DNA from: DATFFO01 sp963772815
GTDB taxonomy: Bacteria; Actinomycetota; Acidimicrobiia; Spongiisociales; ZC4RG35
Length of the DNA: 64,000 nt
NCBI GenBank assembly: GCA_963772815.1
Contig: CAVYYV010000005.1
Coordinates: 583,909 to 647,908, forward strand
Direction: 5' to 3'
Both the position numbers and the translations under genes were made by a program. The notes below the pieces were generated by a model. It made no database searches. It had not been told where the DNA came from and saw only the letters and a program-made list of their open reading frames with translations. Shown in pieces: positions 1 to 6,037 of the stretch (position 1 is its first letter; each line of letters begins with the position of its first letter).

Positions 1-2
1 GC

Positions 3-578
3 TTCCTGGCCCTAAACAGCACGGCCCTGGCCGAGCAATGTCGGAACCTGCTCATTCTCACCGAGGGCTTTCCCACTTACGGTGGTCTGGCCGGCTACGA
101 CCTGGAGGCGGTCGCCACCGGCCTCGAGGAGGCGCTGGACGAGGAGTACCTGCACTACCGGATTCGCTCCACGGCCTATCTGGCCGACAAGGCCGACCGG
201 GCCGGGGTTCCCATCCTCAAGCCTCCCGGCGGACACGCCATCTACATCGACGCCGCCGCCATGCTCCCCCACATTCCGCCCTCGCGATTCCCGGCCCAGG
301 CTCTGGCCTGTGCGTTGTATGTGGAGGGAGGCGTCCGCGGTGTCGAGATCGGTTCGGTCATGTTCGGCAAGAAGGCCGAGGACGGGACGGAGATCCCCGC
401 CCAGAACGAGCTGGTCCGCCTGGCCGTGCCCCGCCGCACCTACACCCAGAGCCACATCGACTACGTGGGCGAGGTGATGATCAACGTCGCCCAGCAAGCC
501 GAGTCCATCTCGGGCCTTCGCATGGTCTACCAGGCCCCCTGGCTGCGCCACTTCACCGCCCGCTTCGAACCCGCCTGA
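3..578 (+). CDS. tnaA: tryptophanase / tyrosine phenol-lyase, C-terminal part (5' end outside window)
   Basis: The frame is open from the window edge and ends at TGA 576-578, giving about 191 C-terminal residues. Family hallmarks are LTEGFPTYGGLAG, YRIRSTAYL, PPGGHAIYID and RLAVPRRTYTQSHIDYV, all typical of the PLP-dependent beta-eliminating lyases that split tryptophan to indole or tyrosine to phenol, with pyruvate and ammonia. The PLP-binding lysine lies upstream of the window, so tryptophanase and tyrosine phenol-lyase cannot be separated here. The gene sits just outside the left end of the integrated element, so it belongs to the host chromosome. The family is certain; the substrate is not. 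Confidence 0.9.
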   Translation, partial: FLALNSTALAEQCRNLLILTEGFPTYGGLAGYDLEAVATGLEEALDEEYLHYRIRSTAYLADKADRAGVPILKPPGGHAIYIDAAAMLPHIPPSRFPAQALACALYVEGGVRGVEIGSVMFGKKAEDGTEIPAQNELVRLAVPRRTYTQSHIDYVGEVMINVAQQAESISGLRMVYQAPWLRHFTARFEPA

Positions 579-586
579 CCCTTCTG

Positions 587-624
587 GCGCGACAATCCCG
601 GCGCATACGCCCCGAATGTCGCGC
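587..624. terminator. stem-loop after the tryptophanase-family gene
   Basis: Arms GCGCGACA (587-594) and TGTCGCGC (617-624) are perfectly complementary, with a 22-base loop. The stem starts 9 bases after the stop codon. There is no clear T-run, so it may be a weak or factor-dependent terminator. Confidence 0.35.
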
Positions 625-640
625 GAAAAGCCCCGGAGAG

Positions 641-695
641 TGGGCGAGGGGGGACTTGAACCCCCACGGGTATTACCCCACAGGAACCTGAATCC
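641..695 (-). repeat. attL: displaced 3' half of tRNA-Leu(CAG)
   Basis: Read on the minus strand, this is the 3' part of a tRNA-Leu, from the anticodon loop to the discriminator base. It shares two blocks with the intact tRNA-Leu at 11838-11921: 16 bases at the anticodon (680-695 = 11877-11892) and the T-arm/acceptor block (641-668 = 11838-11865). The 11 bases between them, the variable arm, differ completely (669-679 versus 11866-11876), though each can form a hairpin. No 5' tRNA half follows. This is the expected left end of an element that integrated at the anticodon region and supplied its own tRNA 3' half. The fragment lacks the encoded CCA found in the intact copy. Confidence 0.85.
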
Positions 696-1546
696 GATCA
701 CGCCCGTTCTGAGAAGTACCGGACTGTAGCGAAAAGGCCGTGTATGCAGGCATTCTCAACGGGTGGCGATTCAGCCCGTATCAGGTTGTGGCGGTCCATT
801 ACGTCGCGTTGGGTTGCAATTGGGTTGCAGTCGAAGTCGGTCGAGCGCGCCCAGGATCGTCGGCCAACAGTGTGTTCCGTTAAGCGTGACATCGACCCAC
901 CAATCAAAGTCGTGGACACGGGGTACGAAGTCATGCTTTTCACGAAGGGTGACGAGCATGACCTCCCGACGCCACGCTGGGAATGCTGCATCTCATGGGT
1001 CATCGCGATGCTTCGGCAGGGCTGCGTCGCCGCGCTGGAAACGGGTCAAGGCTGCGGGCACTTCTTCTCTGAAGGACCTGGGGGACTGCTGTCCCCACCT
1101 CACCGCGGGGAGGTCACCTCGATGGACCTTGGTCCCTGAAGTCCCAGATGGTGGAGACCATCATCTCGGCAACATGAGCCGTTGTCAGGATGGGTGGATA
1201 TGCGCGGCGGATCTCTTCTTGAGGAGAGGAGCCGATGGTGACCGTCTGTGAGCTCCGCGGAGAAAGGTGATCGCCGGAACGATAGGGGACCTTGGTGTTG
1301 TTGTGAACGCCGTGGCCGGTTAGGCCGAGTTCCGGTCCGCTAGGGTGAGTGAGCGAACGGGAAAGAAAGGTCGCGGTTCTCGACCCGATGGAGGAATGCC
1401 CGTGCCGGTGGGTGGTCCTCAACAACCAGGAGGCCCCGAGTCGCGGGGCCGCCAGAGGGTCGTACCGGTTCGAATGGCCCGTCGATCGTTACCGACCAAG
1501 TCCCCATAAGTTCTCTCACGGTGGACCATCGTCACGGACGCCGAGG
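696..1546. other. left-end non-coding region of the element
   Basis: I support no gene here. The open frames lack family motifs and convincing start sites. One minus-strand frame (1114-1425) faintly resembles an excisionase-type helix-turn-helix (LTTAHVAEMM, RDQGPSR) and may be a relic. The stretch holds the left arm-type repeats at 811-830. Confidence 0.5.
811..830 (+). repeat. left integrase arm-type direct repeats
   Basis: Two tandem copies of a GGGTTGCAA-like unit, on an 11-base period. The 18-base string GGTTGCAATTGGGTTGCA at 812-829 recurs exactly at 11767-11784 in the same orientation near the other end. Position and spacing fit arm-type binding sites of a tyrosine integrase; the binding role is inferred. 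Confidence 0.6.
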
Positions 1547-2662
1547 CTAGGGCACTCGAAGGATGCGTACCGGGTCACGGGTTGCGGCAATGACAGCCGG
1601 GGTTAGTGCCGCGCCCACCGCGGTCAGAATGGCGAGAACAGCGACAGCGATGGTGAAGGTTATGTCAGGCGTCGTCCCCAAGGCCCGCCAGGTCGTCCAA
1701 GTGCCGACCGACGTTCCGAGAAGGGCGCCGCTCAGCGAAACGAACAGCATCTGTGTGAGGATCAGACCAACCAGTGTTGCTCGTCCAGCACCAAGGGCGC
1801 GACGGCGCCCAAAATCGCGGCGGCGGGTCGTGACAGACCCGTAAACAGTGATTCCGATCAGGACTAGAGCGACTCCAAGGATCAGAGTGACCAACTGACG
1901 TCCAAACCGACCCAATTCCCCGGCGACCGCGTCTCTAAGTAGAGCAAATGCCTCCGAGGTTTCGATTCCAACACTGGTGCGATCCTCTGCGCCGATCAGC
2001 GCCATCGCTGCCTGTGCTAAGGGGGCCACGTCTTGCGGATGGTCTGCGAGAACATAGACCGATCGGAGTGGCTCATGGGTATCCGATTCAGGTGCCGCAA
2101 TCAAGCTCGCATCGAGAAAGGTGAGCGGATCGGCGGTGGTGAACGAACCAACAACGGCGAGTTGACCTCTGTTGCCCGCGACGCCGCCGGTGGGTGACGC
2201 CAATCCCAAGGTCGACTGCGCTACCACGCCCACTAACGACGATCCAGCAAGACGATCCCACGCAGTGGTGGTCAGGAACGGTGCCCCTGGGAGCTCTCCG
2301 TACAGAGTACGAACGGCGGCCTGCCTTCCACCCGGGATGCCGACATTGGAAACGTCACTTGCCGGACCCAACCCGATCACCCACTCGGTCGCCGACAACG
2401 CCGCGATGCGGTCGACTGCCTCTCGTGGAATCTCAGCTCGGCCCTCAGTGTCCACGATCACTACCGAGCGCGTGCCGGCTTCATCAATTCGAGCAAGCAC
2501 ACTCTGCTCGGCGGCAACAGTCTGGCCAACAGTGGCCAGAATTGTTCCACAGGCAGAAGCCACTATCAGCCCGCCGACGATTGAAGTTACTGGCTGGCTA
2601 ACCGCCATCCGCCACGCCTCACCTATCAGGGAGCCGATCCGTGGAGCGCTCGGCCTACTCAT
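1547..2662 (-). CDS. ABC transporter permease, FtsX/MacB type
   Basis: A 371-residue membrane protein with one N-terminal transmembrane segment (about residues 24-45), a large extracytoplasmic domain (about 50-245) and three C-terminal segments (about 255-275, 300-325, 335-360). This 1+3 layout, with the RRRDFGRRRALGA coupling-helix region and a PVRILR tail, marks the FtsX/MacB permease family. Such permeases act as mechanotransmission pumps for peptides or lipoproteins rather than channel transporters. The ATG overlaps the ATPase stop by 8 bases, so the two are translationally coupled. It is the last gene of the element cargo operon. The substrate is unknown; export of, or immunity to, the peptide at 5024 is inferred from the operon. 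Confidence 0.85.
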   Translation of the reverse strand: MSRPSAPRIGSLIGEAWRMAVSQPVTSIVGGLIVASACGTILATVGQTVAAEQSVLARIDEAGTRSVVIVDTEGRAEIPREAVDRIAALSATEWVIGLGPASDVSNVGIPGGRQAAVRTLYGELPGAPFLTTTAWDRLAGSSLVGVVAQSTLGLASPTGGVAGNRGQLAVVGSFTTADPLTFLDASLIAAPESDTHEPLRSVYVLADHPQDVAPLAQAAMALIGAEDRTSVGIETSEAFALLRDAVAGELGRFGRQLVTLILGVALVLIGITVYGSVTTRRRDFGRRRALGAGRATLVGLILTQMLFVSLSGALLGTSVGTWTTWRALGTTPDITFTIAVAVLAILTAVGAALTPAVIAATRDPVRILRVP

Positions 2663-3299
2663 GACTGAGCTGTATCGTCTGATCGGATCGAACGGCCACC
2701 TCGGGGTCGTGTGACGCGATCACGACGGTTGCACCATTCTCATGGGCTGCCTCCGCCAGTGCGTCAAGGACCACATCCGCGGATAGACGGTCGAGGTTCC
2801 CGGTCGGTTCGTCAGCAAGAATCACGTCGGGCTGGACGATCAGCGCTCGACAAAGGGCGACCCGCTGTGCCTGGCCGCCGGAAACCTCTCCGGGGCGATG
2901 ATCTGCCCGTAGCCCGACCTGGAAGCGGTCTAAGAGATCCGACGCGGCGTGCCTCAAAATCCGCCGTTTCATACCCGCATAGACTCCGGGCTCACAGACG
3001 TTGTCAAGGATCGACCTGGAAGGATCAAGTGCCGCATCTTGAAACACGAATCCAAAATGAGACGCGCGCAGGCGGGAACGCTCGCCGTCACTAAGACTGC
3101 TTACCCGTTCGCCCCTGAACAAGACAGTCCCTGACCACGGGGTGAGCATCAACCCAAGCAGGTATAGCAGAGTGGACTTGCCGCATCCGGAAGGCCCAAT
3201 AACGACAGTGACCGAGCCCCCATCAAGAGCGAGCGAACTCCCACTGAAGATCGGTTCGCCTCGCCTGTACCCGAAATGAAGTTCCTCAACCGCCAGCAT
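2655..3299 (-). CDS. ABC transporter ATP-binding protein, LolD/MacB type
   Basis: A 214-residue ATPase. The Walker A is GPSGCGKST, the signature is VSGGQAQRVALCRAL, the Walker B is VILADEPTGNLD and the H-loop is IASHD. DEPTGNLD is typical of the LolD/MacB/FtsE subfamily that pairs with FtsX-type permeases. I chose the internal ATG at 3299 (MLAVEELHFGY) because the upstream extension overlaps the previous gene and shows no family similarity; the start then overlaps the adaptor stop by 14 bases. It should energise the permease at 1547. Confidence 0.87.
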   Translation of the reverse strand: MLAVEELHFGYRRGEPIFSGSSLALDGGSVTVVIGPSGCGKSTLLYLLGLMLTPWSGTVLFRGERVSSLSDGERSRLRASHFGFVFQDAALDPSRSILDNVCEPGVYAGMKRRILRHAASDLLDRFQVGLRADHRPGEVSGGQAQRVALCRALIVQPDVILADEPTGNLDRLSADVVLDALAEAAHENGATVVIASHDPEVAVRSDQTIQLSHE

Positions 3300-4371
3300 C
3301 AGGCACCTGATTCGTCGAGTCGAACGGCATGACGACGATCTGACCCTCGTGAATACCTTCGACCACCGCCAGCCCATTTGCCGAGGCCAGGACCCTCGCC
3401 TCTCTTTTCTCACCGGACTCCAGAGTCACGAATGTTGAACCATTGAGGTCCGTCTTTATCGCGGCCACCGGAACAACAGGCCCGAAGGTGTCTGGCACTA
3501 TCACCACCCGAGCGGGAAAGTCGGTTCGCCCCCTGAGAGGCACCCACTCGGCACAGTCCGCCCCACATACGGAGCCACCCTGTCGGCCAGTCAACTCCAG
3601 GCGAAGTTCGGAGATACCTTGTTGACCTACCGTTTCAGTCGCCTCCGTAGTTACTGTCCTCCATTCACCACGGCCGTAGGAGATGTCCACAGCAACATCC
3701 AATGGGATCAGTGTCCGTTGCTCGGGCGCCAAAGGTATCCAGAATCGAGGGTCGTCCGGAACGTGAAACACAGCCTCTTCCCCTCCGACGAGACGGTTCC
3801 CGACGACGATCTGCTCGCCAAGAGCAACTCGACTCGGAAGGCGAGAGACAAACACAACGTCACCTAAACGCACGACCCCGTCAGCCGGTAGATCCAATGA
3901 AGTCTGCCAACCACGGACCGCATCAACTGTGCCTGTGCCAAATATGCCATCGGGCTCACCGCCAAAGAGCCCAAGGTCAGCGAGAAATGTCTGAAGTTGT
4001 GCCACGTCGGGGCCCTCGTCGCGGATCCGCATCTCACGAAACGCCGGAGTGTCGCCCTGAGCCACCACGGTGGGACGCAGACCCACCGTGAACAAGACAT
4101 CCCCCGAATCGACAGTCGACCCCTGGTCCACCTCGACCGCGGTGACGACACCCACGGCCTCCGCACGGGCTAAGGGCACTAATTCCCACTCTGCAACCGC
4201 AGTCACATTCATGGTTCGACCGACATGGCCTTCGGTCACAGAGTATGTGATGGGGTCTGGCCCGATAAGGGGGTCACCAGGCGGTTCCAGAACCGTTCTA
4301 CCCGCCCACCACCCCAGGACTCCAGAGCCAACCACAGCGGCGATCCAAACCAGACGACCGATCAGACGCAT
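3286..4371 (-). CDS. membrane-fusion (HlyD/MacA-like) adaptor with peptidoglycan-binding domain
   Basis: A 361-residue protein from ATG 4371, chosen because TAGGAG lies 4 bases upstream; a GTG at 4404 is possible. It has an N-terminal transmembrane anchor (about residues 6-25). A lipoyl/barrel-like segment follows (VTAVEVDQGSTVDSGDVLF), then a PG_binding_1-like domain at about 115-165 (GPDVAQLQTFLADLG, DGIFGTGTVDAVRGWQ), then beta-barrel and membrane-proximal parts (PVVPVAAIKTDLNG, EGIHEGQIVVM). Adaptors of this kind bridge an ABC pump to the cell envelope. In a Gram-positive host without TolC, the cell-wall domain may dock the pump on peptidoglycan. It lies 108 bases downstream of the lipoprotein gene. 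Confidence 0.8.
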   Translation of the reverse strand: MRLIGRLVWIAAVVGSGVLGWWAGRTVLEPPGDPLIGPDPITYSVTEGHVGRTMNVTAVAEWELVPLARAEAVGVVTAVEVDQGSTVDSGDVLFTVGLRPTVVAQGDTPAFREMRIRDEGPDVAQLQTFLADLGLFGGEPDGIFGTGTVDAVRGWQTSLDLPADGVVRLGDVVFVSRLPSRVALGEQIVVGNRLVGGEEAVFHVPDDPRFWIPLAPEQRTLIPLDVAVDISYGRGEWRTVTTEATETVGQQGISELRLELTGRQGGSVCGADCAEWVPLRGRTDFPARVVIVPDTFGPVVPVAAIKTDLNGSTFVTLESGEKREARVLASANGLAVVEGIHEGQIVVMPFDSTNQVPDAGG

Positions 4372-4479
4372 AAGTCTCCTAGCCGTATGCCACCGACGGC
4401 CCACCTGACGAACGACGTGACTCGGCCATGGTTCAAGAGACTATCCACGGTGCTGCCGAGCAGGAACCCAAGCGTGTAT

Positions 4480-5016
4480 TCAGGATGTACCGGAATACAC
4501 ATCCGCCCAGGGATCCTGAGGGCACTCCGTGTATAGGCGGGTGCTCTCGTCGTAGCTCAGTAAGTCGGGTATGTCATCATAAGGCGTCCAGTTCCCGCGG
4601 GAGTCGATGTAGGTGTCCAATGTCGGCATATCTACCCGATACCCGAGGCCCTCGAGGCACTGCGCCATTCTCAGGAACAGCTCGTATTTCACCGCGAATT
4701 CGGCCGGAGTAGAAGCAGACGGAGGTCGCGGATACCTTTCGATGACCTCGGCCTGACAGTCACTCATGATCTGCTCGTCCAACGTGTTCGCGTTGTCGGC
4801 CTCAAAAGCATTGTCAACTCGCCGCCTCCAGACTGTGGAGCCGCCTTCCTTCAGGCAATCCTCGATGAAGTCATTCCACTCGGCGTCAGTAGCGGCGGGA
4901 CGAATCCGATCCCTAGCTGTATCTAGCTCCTCGTCAGAGAACATCAAGGTCGATTCACCACCACAGGCCACAACGAGAAGCAGTATTCCCGCTAGGCACG
5001 CAGAGAGCTTGGTCAT
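4480..5016 (-). CDS. putative lipoprotein of unknown function
   Basis: I place the start at ATG 5016, 8 bases after the stop of the peptide gene, giving 178 residues. The N-terminus is a lipoprotein signal with lipobox LVVAC (Cys18), followed by GGE. The mature part is acidic, mostly helical in character and has four further cysteines (DCLKE, DCQAE, QCLEG, ECPQD), which could form two disulfides outside the cell. I recognise no domain. Its position directly after the secreted-peptide gene suggests an immunity, chaperone or receptor role, but that is inference from context only. Confidence 0.7.
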   Translation of the reverse strand: MTKLSACLAGILLLVVACGGESTLMFSDEELDTARDRIRPAATDAEWNDFIEDCLKEGGSTVWRRRVDNAFEADNANTLDEQIMSDCQAEVIERYPRPPSASTPAEFAVKYELFLRMAQCLEGLGYRVDMPTLDTYIDSRGNWTPYDDIPDLLSYDESTRLYTECPQDPWADVYSGTS

Positions 5017-5023
5017 GAGATGG

Positions 5024-5401
5024 TCAGTCGGCCTCACACCCTGGCCACGACTGCGCAAGGCTGAGATTCTGGCCCCAGATGTAGTAGTACGCGTTCTTGA
5101 TGTTTGTGTTGACCGATCCGGTTGAGTATGTATTCAGGTACGTGCTGAAGTAGTCATCACTCGCGGAACTCCTTGTAACCTGCTTGTCCTTGACGCCGTT
5201 TGGAGGAACTATGTCGAGGTAGGAATGGTATTCATATCTCCAACGGCCCTTAGTGTAAACGTGGGAGTTAGCGAGGCACGCTTTCGTGCCGTCCTCGGAG
5301 ACCGCATAAGCGGGCAAAGCAAGCGGGAAAACCACAAGAGCTATGAGGAAAATGCGCAGAACTCGCCACTTGACGGACCGCTTCGAATTCAGTTCGTTCA
5401 T
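5024..5401 (-). CDS. secreted Tyr-rich peptide with terminal cysteine pair (bacteriocin-like candidate)
   Basis: A 125-residue preprotein from ATG 5401 (or 5404), preceded by AAAGG. The signal peptide has a basic N-region (SKRSVKWRVLR), a hydrophobic core and a likely cut after AYA (residue 33). The predicted mature chain is 92 residues and carries only two cysteines, near the two ends (mature positions 9 and 89), plus ten tyrosines and three tryptophans (AYYYIWGQ, QSWPGC). A disulfide between them would close almost the whole chain. There is no transmembrane segment or enzyme motif. It is the first gene of an operon with a lipoprotein, an adaptor and an ABC pump. The gene set recalls lactococcin-972-type loci, but I do not see that family's sequence pattern clearly. 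Confidence 0.72.
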   Translation of the reverse strand: MNELNSKRSVKWRVLRIFLIALVVFPLALPAYAVSEDGTKACLANSHVYTKGRWRYEYHSYLDIVPPNGVKDKQVTRSSASDDYFSTYLNTYSTGSVNTNIKNAYYYIWGQNLSLAQSWPGCEAD

Positions 5402-5983
5402 CATTTCATTGCCTTTCGTTCTCCTGAGAGGAATCATGAATCGAATCCCTCTCGACCGGCAATTACTGCCTCTGTTCTCCCCTTACCTCATGGCCCCGAA
5501 CAGTGAGAGCCAATTCCCAGGGAGCAGAGGGGTTTGGTCGATTATCTATGATCCGATGGTTCTGAAACTCCTCCTCTCGCATGTAGCCCGAGCGTCCACC
5601 AAGACGATCACACTGACTAGAGCCGAAAGTCACAATGACATTCGCGGTCTACGGGCCTCGTGGGATATGTGGAACACCCACTATCACGAGGGGCGCTGAT
5701 GTCACGTCATCGCTGTGGCCCACAGGACCCGATTATCGGGCCAAGGTGACCGACCATAAGCCAAGTTCGCGCTGGTCCTTGATCCCCATGGAGGAGTGTC
5801 GCTCCTGTGGCGACTGGCGGCTTTCGTGGGAGACTGCCGGTCGTCTAAGCGAGATGTTCGCCGTGATGCTCGAAAGCGACGTCTAGGTGGCCACTCGTCA
5901 TTTCGACTCCGCCGACCAACCAGCCGCCTGAACCCTTCTCCCAGCGCTCCGTGGTGATTATTCGCTCTTCGGACGACGTTGCG
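5402..5983. other. intergenic region upstream of the peptide operon
   Basis: Nearly 600 bases without a supported gene. It should contain the promoter of the leftward peptide operon; I could not assign -35/-10 boxes with confidence. A plus-strand frame at 5635-5886 contains a CxxC pair (ECRSCGDW) but lacks any ribosome-binding site or homology signal. Confidence 0.4.
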
Positions 5984-6033
5984 TGGACTTCCCCCGGTTT
6001 CCCGGACGTGTCGGGAGAAACGGGGGAAGTCCA
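5984..6033. repeat. 50-base inverted repeat beside the relaxase stop
   Basis: The outer arms are exact: TGGACTTCCCCCG (5984-5996) and CGGGGGAAGTCCA (6021-6033). The inner arms continue with one or two mismatches to a small loop around 6005-6010. It starts 4 bases past the relaxase stop. No T-run follows on the minus strand, so it could be a terminator without a U-tract or a transfer-origin hairpin. Confidence 0.6.
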
Positions 6034-6037
6034 GCGG

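Noticed and set aside
1114..1425. Minus-strand frame with a faint excisionase-like segment
   Set aside because: The helix-turn-helix match is short and incomplete, and the N-terminal half is not protein-like. At most a relic.
5024..5401. Assignment of the secreted peptide to the lactococcin 972 family
   Set aside because: The operon layout is similar, but the characteristic Gly/Trp start and the spacing of the aromatic motif are not clearly present. It would need a profile search.
1388..5886. Two short plus-strand frames starting MEEC (ATG 1388 and ATG 5788) that looked like a repeated small gene
   Set aside because: Similarity is limited to about five codons and to a possible CxC/CxxC pair. 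The rest does not align and neither has a convincing ribosome-binding site.
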